Below are positions 47,284 through 59,511 of a stretch of DNA of 64,000 nucleotides, piece after piece. Every line of letters starts with the position of its first letter. Positions within the stretch are counted from its first letter, which is position 1. Source of the DNA: Hordeum vulgare subsp. vulgare (Eukaryota; Streptophyta; Magnoliopsida; Poales; Poaceae); assembly GCF_904849725.1 (NCBI RefSeq), contig NC_058523.1, positions 174,264,689 to 174,328,688 on the forward strand, read 5' to 3'. Under the pieces are notes generated by a model, which was not told the origin of the DNA, did no database searches, and saw only the letters and a program-made list of their open reading frames with translations. A program made the translations under genes and the position numbers.

Positions 47284-48830
47284 TTCTGCTATCCCACACA
47301 CAACAGCGCCAGAAGTTGACACGTTGACAGAGGCTGGGCTTGCGTTGGCTCTTCCCTTGAAGAGGAAAGGGTGATGCAGCACAGGAGCAATAAGTTTTTC
47401 CTCAGTTTGAGAACCAAGGTATCGATCCAGAATTATGGTCTCGTCAAGTCTAGAGTACCTGCGCGAACACAAAGAAGCTTGCACCCAACGCTTCAAAGGG
47501 GTTGTCAATCCCTTCAAGATTGTTTGCAAAGTGAGATCTGAAGGCGGAAAGTGCAACGAAGTAAAAAGTGTAAGGCTGAAAATATGGTGTGGAGTAGACC
47601 CTGGGGGCCATAGTGTTCACTAGAGGCTTCTCTCAAAATAGAAATTATTACGGTGGGTGAAAAAATTACTGTCGAGCAATTGATAGAACCACGCAAAGTC
47701 ATGACAATATCTAAGGAAATGATCATACGTATAGGCATCACGTCCAAGACAAGTAGACCGATAATTTCTGCATCTACTACTATTACTCCACACATCAACC
47801 ACTATCCAGCATGCATCTAGTGTATTGAGTTCATGACAAACAGAGTAACGCTTTAAGCAAGATGACATGATGTAGAGAGATAATCTCAAACAAATGATGA
47901 GAACCCCATCTTTTTACCCTTGATGGCAACAACACGACGCGTGCCTTGCTACGTCTTCTGTCACTAGGTGAGGTCACCGCACGGTATGAACCCAAAACCA
48001 AGCACTTCTCCCATTGCAAGAATCATAGATCTAGTTGGCCGGACAAAACCCACAGCTCGAAGAGAATTACAAGGATATGGAATCATGCATAAGAGAGATC
48101 AGAAGAAACTCGAATAAGATTCATAAATAATCTGATCATAAATCCACAATTCATCGCATCTCGACAAACACACCGCAAAAGAAGATTACATCGGATAGAT
48201 CTCCATGAAGATCGTGGAGAACTTTGTACTAAAGATCCAAGAGAGAGAAGAAGCCATCTAGTTACTAGCTATGGACCCGTAGGTCTACGGTGAACTACTA
48301 ACGCATCATCGGAGAGGTCATCATGTTGATGAAGAAGCCCTCCGTGTCCGAATCCCCCCTCCGACAGGGCACCAGGACGTGCCCCAAACGGGATCTCGCG
48401 GAAACAGAAGCTTGCGGCGGCGGAAAAGTTATTGCGATGATCTCCTGATTTTTCTGGAATTTTTGGGATTATATAGGCGAAAGATCTAGGCCAGGGGACC
48501 TCCAGGGGGCCCACAAACCTGGATGGCCCGCCCCCTGGCCGCAGGGTGGGGGCTTGAGGGGCCCCTGGAGCTCCTCTGGCTTGGCTCCCAAGTTCTTCTA
48601 TCTTCTTCCGTTCCAAAAAAAATCTTTTCGAAGATTTTCTTCCGTTTGGACTCCGTTTCAAAATCTCCTAGGAAAGGGGTCAAAAGCATGGAAAAAACAA
48701 GAACTGGCACTTGGCACTTAGTTAATAAGTTAGTCCCAAAAAATAAATAAAAGGCATGTAAAACATCCAAAGTTTGACAAGATAATAGCATGAAACCATC
48801 AAAAATTATAGATACGTTGGAGTCGTATCA
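47284..48830 (-). repeat. 5' LTR of the Sabrina-like element
   Basis: Minus strand TGATACGACTCCAACG to about GTGGGATAGCAGAA; partner of 41611-43159. The exact inner end (47284 or 47287) is uncertain. Confidence 0.85.
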
Positions 48831-49348
48831 ATGTTCTACCGTGTGGGCCCATAGATACCTCTCCGTCACACGGAGTGACAAATCCCGATCTCGATTCGTA
48901 CCAACCCAACAAACACTTTCGGAGGTACCCGTAGTGCACCTTTATAATCACCCAGTTACGTTGTGACGTTTGATACACCCAAAGCACTCTTACGGTATCC
49001 GAGAGTTGCACAATCTCACGGTTGAAGGAAAAGATACTTGACATTAGAAAATCTTTAGCATACGAACAACACGATCTATTGCTATGCTTAGGATTGTGTT
49101 TTGTCCATCACATCATTCTCCCAATGATGTGATCCCTTTATCAATGACATCTAATGTCCATGATCAGAAAACCATGATCAACGAGCTAGCTAACTAGAGG
49201 CTTTCTTGGGACAAAGTGTGATCTATTTATTCACACATGTATTACTATTTCCTGTTAATACAATTATAGCATGAACAATAGACGATTATCACGAACAAGG
49301 AAATATGATAATAACCATTTTTATTGCCTCTTGGGCATATTTTCAACA

Positions 49349-49366
49349 GTCTCCCACTTGCACTAG
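49349..49366 (-). other. Polypurine tract of the Angela-like element
   Basis: Minus strand AGTGCAAGTGGGAGAC directly before the LTR start TGTTGAAAATATGCCC. Confidence 0.7.
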
Positions 49367-49380
49367 AGTCAATAATCAAG

Positions 49381-50874
49381 TTACATTGTGATGTATCGAA
49401 CACCCATAGGATTGTGGTGTTGATCATGTTTTGCTTGAGGAAGAGGTTTAGTCAACGGGTCTGCAATATTCAGATCCGTGTGCACTTTACAAATATCTAT
49501 TACTCCTCTCTGGACCTGGTCCTGAATGGAGTTGTAGTGGCGTTGGATGTTCTTGATCTTCCGGTGAAATCTGGGCTCCTTGGCTATGGCGATGGCTCCA
49601 GTGTTATCACAGAAGAGTGTCATCAAACCCGACGCGCTTGGAACCACTCCAAGGTCGGTGATGATCTCCTTCATCCAAATCCCTTCATGACCCGCTTCTG
49701 AAGCAGCTATGTACTCCGCTTCACATGTAGATGCTGCCACGACGTCTTGCTTGCTGCCGCACCAACTCACTACCCCGCCATTCAAAAAATACACGTATCC
49801 GGTGTGTGACTTAGAGTTATCCGGATCTGTGTCGAAGCTAGCATCGGCGTAACCGTTTACAACGAGCTCTTCGTCACCTCCATAAACGAGAAACATCTCC
49901 TTAGTCCTTTTCAGGTACTTAAGGATATTCTTGACTGCTATCCAATGTTCCATACCGGGTTCACTTTGGTACCTCCCTACCAAACTTATGGCAAGGTTTA
50001 TATCAGGTCTAGTACACAGCATGGCATACATTGGAGAGCCTATGGCTGAAGCGTAGGGGACAATACTCATCTTCTCTCTATCTGCCGCCATGGTCGGTGA
50101 CTGAGTCTTACTCAATCTCATACCTAGCAAAGCTCACAAGAACCCCTTCTTTGAGTTTTCCATATTGAACTTCTTCAATATCTTGTCAAGGTATGTACTT
50201 TACGGAAGACCTATGAGGCGTCTGGATCTATCTCTATAGATCTTGATGCCTAATATGTATGCAGCTTCTCCAAAGCTCTTCATTGAAAAACTCTTGTTCA
50301 AGTAGGCCTTTATGCTCTCAAATAACTCTATATTATTCCCCATCAATAATATGTCATCCACATATTGTATAAGGAAAGCTACAGATCTCCCACTCATTTT
50401 CTTGTACAGACAGGCTTCTCCATAAACCTGTATGAACCCAAACGCTTTAATCACCTCATTAAAGCGAATGTTCCAACTCCGAGATGCTTGCACCAGCCCA
50501 TAGATGGAGCGCTGGAGCTTCCATACCTTGTTAGCACTCTTAGGATCGACAAAACCTTCTAGTTGCATCATATACAACTCTTCCATAAGATACCCGTTAA
50601 GGAACACTGTTTTGACGTAAATTTGCCAAATTTCATAATCATGAAAAGCGGCAATTGCTAACATGATTCGGACTGACTTCAGCTTTGCTACGGGAGTGAA
50701 AGTCTCATCATAGTCAACTCCTTGAAATTTTCGAAAACCCTTTGCGACAAGTCGAGCTTTGTAAACGATCACATTACCGTTTGCGTCAGTCTTCTTCTTG
50801 AAGATCCATTTATTTTCTATGGCTCGCCGATCATCAGGCAAGTCCACCAAAGCCCATACTTTGTTCTCATACAT
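49381..50874 (-). pseudogene. pol: Reverse transcriptase and RNase H of the Angela-like pol (downstream part)
   Basis: One minus-strand frame from the junction with the WHAM-like insertion to the stop at 49381. RT motifs: ENKWIFKKKTDANGNV, YKARLVAKGFRKFQGVDY, and an intact catalytic QYVDDILLM near 50370-50345. RNase H: GYADASFDTDPDNSKSHTGY near 49850-49790 and AEYIAASEA near 49710. In-frame stops lie at 50200-50202 and 50131-50133. Its N-terminal continuation is at 61040 and beyond. Confidence 0.88.
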
Positions 50875-50879
50875 GGATC

Positions 50880-52399
50880 TGATGACCCACAAGTATAGGG
50901 GATCAATCGTAGTCCTTTCGATAAGTAAGAGTGTCGAACCCAACGAGGAGCAGAAGGATCTGACAAGTGGTTTTCAGCAAGGAAATATCTGCAAGCACTG
51001 AAATTGTCGGTAACAAGTGATTGTGTGGTGAGATATTTCGTAGCAAGCAACAAATAACAAAAGTAGCAACGATGCAGCAAAGTGTCCCAATCCCTTTTGT
51101 AGCAAGGAACAAGCCTGGACAAAGACTTATAGGAGGAAAAACGCTCCCGAGGACACACGGAAATTTCTGTCATGCTAGTTTCATCATGTTCATATGATTC
51201 GCGTTCGTTACTTTGATAGTTTGATATGTGGGTGGACCGGCGCATGGGTACTGCCCTTACTTGGACAAGCATCCCACTTATGATTAACCCCTCTCACAAG
51301 CATCCGCAACTATGAAAGAAGAATTATGACAAAGTCTAACAATAGCATTAAACTAGTGGATCCAAATCAGCCCCTTACGAAGCAACGCATAAACTAGGGT
51401 TTAAGCTTCTGTCACTCTAGCAACCCATCATCTACTTACTAGTTCCCAATGCCTTCCTCTAGGCCCAAATAATGGTGAAGTGTTATGTAGTTGACGTTCA
51501 CATAACACCACTAGAGGAAAAACAACATACAACATATCAAATTACCGAACGAATACCAAATTCACATGACTACTATTAGCAAGACTTATCCCATGTCCTC
51601 CGGAACAAAAGTAACTAATCACAAAGCATAATCATATTCATGACCAGAGAGGTAATGAGTATCATCAAGGATCTGAACATAAACTCTTCCACCAAGTAAT
51701 CCAACTAGCATCAACTACAAAGAGTAATCAACACTACTAGCAACCTTACAAGTACCAATCGGAGTCGCGAGACGGAGATTGGTTACAAGTGATGAACTAT
51801 GGTTTGGAGATGAGATGGTGGTGATGAAGATGTTGCTGGTGACGAGTCCCCTCCGATGAGAGGAGAGTTGGTGATGACGATGGTGAAGATTACCCCCTCC
51901 AGGAGGGAAGTTTCCCCGGCAGGATCGTCCTGCCGGAGCTCTAGATTGGTTATGCTCAAGTTCCGCCTCGTGGCGGTGGCGAATCCATGAAAAAGCTCCT
52001 CCCCGATTTTTTTGGACAAAAACCTTCATATAGCAAAAGAGGGGGGCCAGTGGGCCAGGGGGCTGCCCACAAGCCCTCATGGCACAGCCTGGGGGGTGGC
52101 CGCGCCGTGCAGGCTTGTGGGCACCCCCTGGTGCCCCTCTGGCACTTCTTTGGCCTAGTATTTTTGATAAATCGGGAAAAAAATCCTCGTTGATTTTTAC
52201 AGCGTTTGGAGTTGTGCAGAATAGGTATCTCAACTTTGCTCCACTTTCAGGCCAGAATTCCAGTTGCCGGTATTCTCCCTCTTCATGCAACCTTGCAAAA
52301 TAAGATAGAAAAGGCATAAGAATTGTACCTTGAAGTGAAATAATAGCCAAAGAAGCGATAACTATCAACATGAAAACATGATGCAAAATGGATGTATCA
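50880..52399 (-). repeat. 3' LTR of the WHAM-like element
   Basis: Plus reading TGATGACCCACAAGTATAGG to GGATGTATCA. The minus-strand polypurine tract TTGGGGGAGT abuts it at 52400-52411. Confidence 0.93.
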
Positions 52400-52411
52400 A
52401 CTCCCCCAAGC
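52400..52411 (-). other. Polypurine tract of the WHAM-like element
   Basis: Minus strand GCTTGGGGGAGT immediately before the 3' LTR. Confidence 0.8.
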
Positions 52412-53880
52412 TTAGGCCTTGCTTGTCCTCAAGCGAAAGCCGAGCTCGATAAATAAGTCTACATGTTTCGGGAGAGAGGTGTCGACAAAACAAGATACGA
52501 ACATGCATGCATCATGATCAAGATCAGAACAACAATACCAACATATAATCTCTCATACTAAAGTGATAATTCCTTCACAAAGTAAATCATGGATCAAGAA
52601 CCTTACCGAGAAGTAACAACCGATAGCCTTTAGTCACTGAAGTAATTGCAATTTATCACAACATCAGAAAGAGTCAAATAAGAGCTTGTAAAGGAAATCC
52701 ACATTCTCAATCATTCTATCGTTCTCTACAATTGCCACAACTCACGTGGTACTCATGAGATCAAAGTTTCAGCTGGACACAGAGAAAGATATGGGCTTAC
52801 AGTTTTTCCTCCCAACTGCTTACCTCAAGGGTAATGTCAACAATAATAATTCATGAATGCTTACCTCCAAGTTGACATATGAATATAGATCTTTCCCAAG
52901 CATGTGACGGTAGCCAAGACAAAGGCAAAATAAGGAATTGGTGAAGATCACCATGACTCTTTCAAGGGCAAAAAGTAATGGTACAAGATAAGACCTTGGC
53001 AGAGGGAAGCAGAGGTTGTCATGCACTTTTGAGGTTTGATGCGTGTCCTCTTAGTGCGGAGGAACGTCATTTTATATTGCCTCCTGTGATAAGGAACTTT
53101 ATTATGCAGTCTATCGCTTTTATGTCTTCCTCATCACAGGTTCGTATAAAGCTTATTTTCCACACACTAATAGATCATACATATTAGAGAGCAATTTTTA
53201 TTGCTTGCACCGATGACAACTTACTTGAGGGATCTTATTCAATCCATAGGTAGGTATGGTGGACGCTCATGGCAAAACTGGTTTGAAGGTTTATGGATGC
53301 ACAAGTAGTATCTCTAGTTGGTGCGGGAGGTTTTGGCTAATATGAGGTGGAAGCAATCGTCACATGCTAAGGGATCTCTAATCATATAACATTGTTCGGA
53401 ACCAAGCAAACACAATTCATTATGTTGTCTTCCTTGTCCAACATCTACTTCTAGGCATGCAATAGTTTAGTGAGTGTTCACAATCATAGATGGTGTCAGA
53501 GATCATATATTTATGTGTGAACCTCTCCTTATTTATCACTTCCTATTAATTGCAACAATGACCAAGGTCTACGTTTGCCTACCCTCAACAAGTTTCAATC
53601 CTCATTCTTTTTATATGTGAAGCCATCACTTCCCATAAGATCATTACATGATCTTTCATGCTTTTGTTCTATTCTCACTCTTTAGATCATGGCAAGAGGC
53701 AAAGCCCTTCAACTAAGACACTCTTTATTATATGGATCACGAGCAAGAATACATCCGGGGTGACACAAAGCAAAACTCAAGACTAAAACACTAAGACTTT
53801 TAATCTACTGGCGAAAAAGAAAATTGAAAAGGAACAAACTAAAACAAAGTTAAATGCAAAACATGTGATGGTGATACGAT
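52412..53880 (-). other. Long 3' non-coding region of the WHAM-like element
   Basis: No convincing gene over about 1.5 kb between the extra 3' frame and the polypurine tract. Long 3' regions are usual in Athila-lineage elements. Confidence 0.55.
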
Positions 53881-53887
53881 ACCGGGG

Positions 53888-53902
53888 CAACTCCCCCAAG
53901 CT
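53888..53902 (-). other. Second polypurine-tract-like sequence
   Basis: Minus strand AAGCTTGGGGGAGTT, nearly identical to the tract beside the 3' LTR but about 1.5 kb further inside. Confidence 0.55.
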
Positions 53903-53936
53903 TGGCAAAAGCCAAGGGGATTGCCCATACCCATGC

Positions 53937-54347
53937 TCAGTTGTCCTCCTTTGGTGGTGATGGTTGTGGATTTGCAATCTTTGACTCCAAGAGGGCCATT
54001 AATCTTTGATTTATACCTTGGAGATCTGCGATATGTTTTTCCAGCAAAACAACTTCGCAAGTGAGACAAGTATTGCGAGCACGAGTTGTTTCACAAAACC
54101 TCAAGAGTTCAATCAAAGATGGAGACAGTAGGTGGAGGTAGGGTTGGAGGAAATCCACTTCTTCAACTTCCTTGTTGAGCACAGATTGCACTTCGTCCCA
54201 TGCCTGATCCTTTTCCTTAGCCTTGCCCTTGGTTTCTTTAGGTAGCCTCGCCTTAGCCTCCATGACCTCCATCATTTTTAGATCAGCATGAACTTCTCCA
54301 TAGATTCGACGGAGATTGTTCTCCCCCACAGATCCCTGGGACGACAT
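53937..54347 (-). CDS. Extra 3' frame of the WHAM-like element, coiled-coil protein
   Basis: Intact 136-codon frame from ATG 54347 (MSSQGSVGENNLRRIYGEV) to TAA, on the same strand as gag-pol and in the position where Athila relatives carry an env-like frame. It has a basic Lys/Glu-rich segment (KETKGKAKEKDQAWDEVQ), a Leu-rich helix near residues 70-95 and a C-terminal heptad-like helix (LLEKHIADLQGINQRLMAL). No signal peptide or clear membrane segment, so it is not a typical envelope protein. Unlike gag and pol in this copy, it has no stop. Function unknown. Confidence 0.5.
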   Translation of the reverse strand: MSSQGSVGENNLRRIYGEVHADLKMMEVMEAKARLPKETKGKAKEKDQAWDEVQSVLNKEVEEVDFLQPYLHLLSPSLIELLRFCETTRARNTCLTCEVVLLEKHIADLQGINQRLMALLESKIANPQPSPPKEDN

Positions 54348-54634
54348 CTTGACGTAGATGTGCGGCAGAAAACAGGCTCGAAACGAAAAACAGAGGTAAT
54401 CTGCGTGATGCAGGGGTCAGACCAAACGGGAGTATATATAATGATTTTTTTTTACACCAGAAGGAGTACCCCGCATGAAAACGGAGTCCAGGAGGCGCAC
54501 GAGGTGGCCACAAGCCCTCACGGCGCGGCCAGGGGGTGGGCCCGCGCCATGTAGGCTTGTCGCCTCCTCGCACACTTTCCGGACTACTTCCAATTTTTGT
54601 ATTTTTTCAAATATTCCAAAACGGAGAAAATTTC
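54348..54634 (-). other. Spacer between integrase and the extra frame, with LTR-like patch
   Basis: At about 54510-54560 the plus strand reads CACAAGCCCTCACGGCGCGG and GTAGGCTTGT, echoing the GC-rich part of the element's own LTR near 60703-60755. Confidence 0.5.
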
Positions 54635-55918
54635 CTACTGGAAAAGTTTTGGACTCTGTTTTCTTACCGAATCACATACCTCTTCGTTTTCGGAGTCTGA
54701 AACAGGCTGATAAATATCCCTTAGGTATTCTTCCAGAGTTATGGTATTGATGATATTGCTTTCAACATTAATGGGAGTACCTGAGATATAATGCTTGATT
54801 CTCTCCCCATTTACCACTCTCGGACAATTACCTTCCGTGTTGTTGATCTTGATAGCACCGGAACGATATACTTCCTCAACAACATAGGGACCTTCCCATT
54901 TAGAGAGAAGCTTGCTTGCAAAGAATCTTAAACGAGAGTTATATAGCAAGACATAATAACCTACATTGAACTCACGCTTTTGTATCCTCTTATCATGCCA
55001 CCTCTTAACCTTCTCTTTGAACAGCTTGGCATTCTCATATGCCTGAGTTCTCCACTCATCAAGCGAGCTAATATAAAATAACCTCTTCTCACCGGCAAGT
55101 TTGAAATCAAAGTTGAGCTCTTTGATTGCCCAATAAGATTTATGCTCTAGCTCAAGAGGTAAGTGACATGCTTTCCCATACACCATTTTGTACGGAGACA
55201 TGCCCATGGGATTCTTATAGGCAGTTCTATAAGACCACAATGCATCATCGAGCTTCTTAGAGCAATTCTTTCTAGACCTGTTGACAGTCTTTTGCAGAAT
55301 TAGTTTAATCTCTCTATTACTTAGCTCTACTTGACCACTGGACTGAGGGTGATAGGGAGACACAATTCTATGGTTGACATCGTACTTAGCAAGCGTTTTA
55401 CGGAAAGCACCATGAATGAAGTGTGAACCACAGTCGGTCATTAAATATCTAGGGACTCCAAATCTAGGGAAGATAACTTCTTTCAGCATCTTGATAGAGG
55501 TGTTGTGATGAGCACTACTAGTGGGGATAGCTTCTACCCACTTAGTGACATAATCAACAACAACTAAGATATGCGTATACCCGTTGGATTTGGGAAAAGG
55601 TCCCATACAATCAAAGCCCCAGACATCAAATGGTTCAATGACAAGTGAATAGTTCATAGGCATTTCCTGACGTTTGCTAATATTACCTATTCTTTGACAT
55701 TCGTCAGAAGACAAGACAAACTTACGGGCATCCTTGAAGAGAGTGGGCCAATAGAAACCTGATTGCAATATCTTGTGTGCAGTTCTATCTCCCGCATGGT
55801 GTCCTCCGTAGGCCTCGGAGTGACACTTCTGTAGGATCTGTCCCTGTTCATGTTCAGGTACACAACGTCTAATAACGCCATCTACTCCTTCCTTATAAAG
55901 GTGAGGATCATCGCAAAA
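54635..55918 (-). pseudogene. pol: Integrase of the WHAM-like pol
   Basis: Same frame as RT, separated by a TAA at 55919-55921. The zinc domain near 55810-55690 ([11 protein letters not shown]...SSDECQR) has Ser in place of the third ligand Cys. Core residues: Asp in WGFDCMGPF (about 55615), Asp in MTDCGSHFI (about 55435), Glu in [12 protein letters not shown] (about 55330). The C-terminal [19 protein letters not shown] motif is near 54890-54850. Loss of the Cys ligand and the upstream stop suggest an inactive enzyme. Confidence 0.85.
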
Positions 55919-58222
55919 TTAATGTCTTAAGTCAAAGAAGAATTTCTTCTTTTGCTGGTACGTGAAACTAGGTGGAATGTATTTGGCAACGATATAGTTT
56001 GCATAATCAGCATACCACGATGCACTACGTGAAGCATTGATGACATTCAATTGCTCATCAGGAAAGCTATCATCAATAGGTTGTGGGTCATCAAAAACGT
56101 TCTCCAACCTAGACAAGTTATCTGCTACTGGGTCATCAGCACCCTTTCTATCAACAACGTGCAAATCAAATTCTTGTAGCAAGAGAACCCATCTGATAAG
56201 TCTAGGTTTAGCGTCTTTCTTCTCCATGAGGTACTTAATAGCAGCATGATCAGTGGGAATAGTGACTTTGGAAACAACTATGTAAGACCTGAACTTTTCA
56301 CATGCAAACACGACTCCTAAAAATTCCTTCTCCGTAGTAGCATAGTTTCTTTGGGCACTGTCTAGAGTTTTACTAGCATAGTGAATAACATTCAACTTCT
56401 TATCGATTCTTTGCCCTAGAACAACACCAACAACATAATCGCTAGCATCACACATGTTCTCAAAAGGTAAGTTCCAATCAGGTGGTTGAACAATAGGTGC
56501 AGTTATCAAAGCCGTCTTAGGTATTTCGAAGGCTTCCTCACAATCATCATCCAAAACAAAAGGAATATGCTTTTGTAAGAGATTGGTAAGAGGCCTAGAA
56601 ATCTTATAGAAGTCTTTGATGAACCTTCTATGGAAACCAGCATGACCAAGGAAACTTCTTATACCCTTGATATCTGTGGGGTATGGCATTTTCTGGATTG
56701 CATCAACCTTAGCCTTATCGACTTCAATACCTCTTTCAGAAATTTTATGTCCTAAGGCTATGCCTTCATTAACCATAAAGTGGCACTTGTCCCAATTCAA
56801 GACAAGATTGGTGTCTTTACATCTGTGTTAGACTCGATCAAGGTTGCTGAGGCAATCATCAAAGGAAGACCCGTAAACGGAAAAGTCATCCGTGAAGACC
56901 TCGACAATCTTTTCACAAAAGTCAGAGAATATAGCCATCATACATCTTTGAAAGGTGGCAGGTGCATTACATAAGCCAAAAGGCATACGTCTATAAGCAA
57001 AGGTACCGAAAGGGCAGGTGAAAGTGGTTAACCCCTGATCAGATTGTGCAACTGGTATTTGGGAGAAACCAGAATAACAGTCTAGAAAGCAGAAGTGTGT
57101 GTGTTTGGACAACCTTTCTAGCATTTGGTCGATAAAAGGCAAAGGGTAATGATCTTTCCTAGTGGCTTCATTCAATTTCCTAAAATCAATCACCATCCTA
57201 TTGCCAGTAATAATCCTGTGTGGGATCAATTCATCCTTAGCATTAGGGACAACGGTAATGCCTCCCTTCTTAGGGATGCAATGCACCAGACTCACCCAAT
57301 CGCTATGAGCAACAGGATAGATAATTCCCGCTTCCAGGAGCTTTAGTATTTCTTTTCTTACTACCTCCTTCATCTTAGGATTCAATCTCCTTTGATGATG
57401 AAAAACTGGTTTGAAATCAGGATTAGTTTTGATCTTGTGCTGGCATAGGGTAGGACTAATGCCCTTAAGATCATCAAGAGTATATCCAATAGCAGCACGG
57501 TGCTTCCTTAGAGTTTTTAGTAACTTTTTTTCCTCATGCTCTGAGAGGCTAGCACTAATAATGACAGGATATATCTCTTTTTCATCAAGATAGGCATACT
57601 TAAGAGTAACAGGCAACTGTTTAAGCTCGAACATAGGATCACCCTTTGGTGGGGGTGGATCCCCAAGCAGTTCAACAGGCAAGTTATTCTGAAGGATAGG
57701 ATATTGTTCTAAGACAACTCTATCTATTTCATCCCTTTCATCCATATGCATATCATTTTCATGTTCAAGCAAGTATTGCTCTAAAGGATCAGTAGGAGGC
57801 ACGGCAATAGAGGCTAAGGCAATAGTTTCATCCCTACTAGGCAACTCCTTTTCATGAGGTTGTCTACCAAACTTGGAGAAATTGAACTCATGTGACACAT
57901 CTTCAAAGCCAACAGTGACAGTTTGCTTCTCACAATCAATATGAGCATTGACAGTATTGAGAAAAGGTCTACCAAATATGATGGGACAAAAGCTATCTTG
58001 TGCGGTAGCAAGACCGAGGAAATCAGGAGGATACTTTGTTTTACCACACAAGACTTCAACATCCCTAACAATTCCCACAGGGCAGATAGTATCTCTATTG
58101 GCAAGCTGAATAGTGACATCAATGGGCTCTATCTCAACAGGTCCAATCTCATCTTTGATTTCATCGTATAGGGATTGAGGTATTGCACTAACACTAGAAC
58201 CCACGTCACATAAACCATGTTA
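55919..58222 (-). pseudogene. pol: Protease, reverse transcriptase and RNase H of the WHAM-like pol
   Basis: Continuous frame apart from stops at 58220-58222, 56828-56830 and 55919-55921. Protease: CDVGSSVSAIPQSLYDE near 58210-58160. RT: RMVIDFRKLNEATRKDHYPLP, FCFLDCYSGFSQIPVA near 57090-57045, MPFGLCNAPATFQRCMM, and the catalytic box FTDDFSVYG near 56895-56870 with both Asp present. RNase [18 protein letters not shown] near 56465-56415 and [20 protein letters not shown]. The RT sits before integrase, as in gypsy elements. Confidence 0.88.
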
Positions 58223-59412
58223 ACAATGATCTCCTATCTTAACAGAAACCACAGGCATGCCAAGAACATGCCTATGTTTGACTCTATCATGAGGTTTAGC
58301 AATTCTAGCAGCATCTTCACAGAAGTGAATATTATGTCCCTCAACTTCTTCAGACAGAAGATCTTTGAAAATAGCAATGCTAGGTTCAACTCTAATTTTC
58401 TCAGGGGGTGTAGGTGTTCTAATGTAGCCTCTACGTATCAAAGTTGAAGCTTTAGAATGATCCTTTATCCTAACAGGGAAAGGTCGTTTCTCAATGTAAG
58501 CACTGGGAACAACAGGATCATTATAGGCAATGACTTTCTCTTCAACTGGAGTGGGTTTAACTACATTGACTTCTAAAAGAGGAGGATATTTAAACCACTT
58601 CTCTTTGGGGAGATCAATATGAGTAGCAAATGATTCATACAAAGAAGCTACTATCTCAGAGTCAAGTCCATACTTAGCGCTAAAATCACTAAAGGTATTT
58701 CTCTCGACAAAGGATTTAACGCAATCAAACGTGAAATTCATACTTGACTCCTTACCTTCTTCAAGCTCCCAATCTTCAGAGTTGCGTTTAATTGTCTCCA
58801 ATAAATTCCATTTGAAGTCAATATCTCTCTTCATAAAAGAACCGCTACAAGAAAGGTCAAGCATGGTGCGATCATCGTGAGAAAGTCGAGCATAGAAGTT
58901 CTGAATGATAATTTCTATCGAGAGCTCATGATTGGGGCATGAATATAGCATTGGTTTAAGCCTCCCCAAGCTCGAGCAATACTTTCTCTGTCACGAGGCA
59001 AAAAATTGTAAATATAATTCCGATCACGATGTACTAAATGCATAGGATAAAACTTTTGATGAAATTCCAATTTCAACCGATTGTAGTCCCATGATCCAGT
59101 ATCATCACATACCCTATACCATGTCAACACCTTATCCTTCAAAGATAAAGGAAAGACCTTATTCTTGACCTCATCCTCGGGCACACCTGCAAGCTTAAAT
59201 AAACCACAAACTTCATCTACATAGATCAGATGCAAGTCTGGATGCGATGTTCCATCTCCTGCAAAAGGATTAGCCAGCAGTTTCTCATGCATACCCGAAG
59301 GAAATTCAAAGCAAATTTTTTCAGTAGGTGCAGCAACTTGAGGAGCAACTCTTTGTGCTTCCGTTCGAGGTGAAGATACCCCGAACAAGCCCCTCAAAGG
59401 ATTAGTATTCAT
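58223..59412 (-). pseudogene. gag: gag of the WHAM-like element, frameshifted
   Basis: ATG 59412 (MNTNPLRGLFGV...). The capsid region includes FPLSLKDKVLTWYRVCDDTGSW and LEFHQKFYPM near 59150-59035. The frame shifts by one near 58965-58985; the rest (IQNFYARLSHDDRTMLDLSCSG...) is in the frame that leads into protease. The post-shift half includes a conserved spacer (KHRHVLGMPVVSVKIGDHC) just before the protease. Confidence 0.8.
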
Positions 59413-59481
59413 AGTGACAATAAATTTCAGCACACTATATGAATGTTTCCTTACCAAGTTCCACTTACCAAAGGAGCTTCA

Positions 59482-59500
59482 CTCCCCGGCAACGGTGCCA
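59482..59500 (-). other. Primer-binding site of the WHAM-like element, tRNA-Asp
   Basis: Minus strand TGGCACCGTTGCCGGGGAG, one mismatch (A for G) from the complement of plant tRNA-Asp, about 11 bp from the 5' LTR. Confidence 0.88.
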
Positions 59501-59511
59501 GAAAAGAGCCT

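Larger units (their letters stand above)
41611..48830 (-). mobile_element. Sabrina-like gypsy element lacking RT and integrase
   Basis: A 7,220-bp element with LTRs 41611-43159 and about 47284-48830 and perfect TSD ATGTT (41606-41610 and 48831-48835). The right LTR is 5' because a tRNA-Asp-type PBS flanks it. The interior of about 4.1 kb encodes only a gag piece and a protease, both broken; there is no reverse transcriptase, RNase H or integrase. It is a non-autonomous Athila-type derivative. Confidence 0.85.
40393..49348 (-). repeat. 3' LTR of the Angela-like element, split by a Sabrina-like insertion
   Basis: Plus-strand reading TGTTGGGAACGTAGCA... (40393) to ...GGGCATATTTTCAACA (49348). 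After removing 41611-48830 and one ATGTT it is about 1.73 kb, the usual length for this family. A TATATATAG stretch near 40812-40820 on the plus strand is consistent with the promoter on the minus strand (CTATATATA). Confidence 0.88.
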
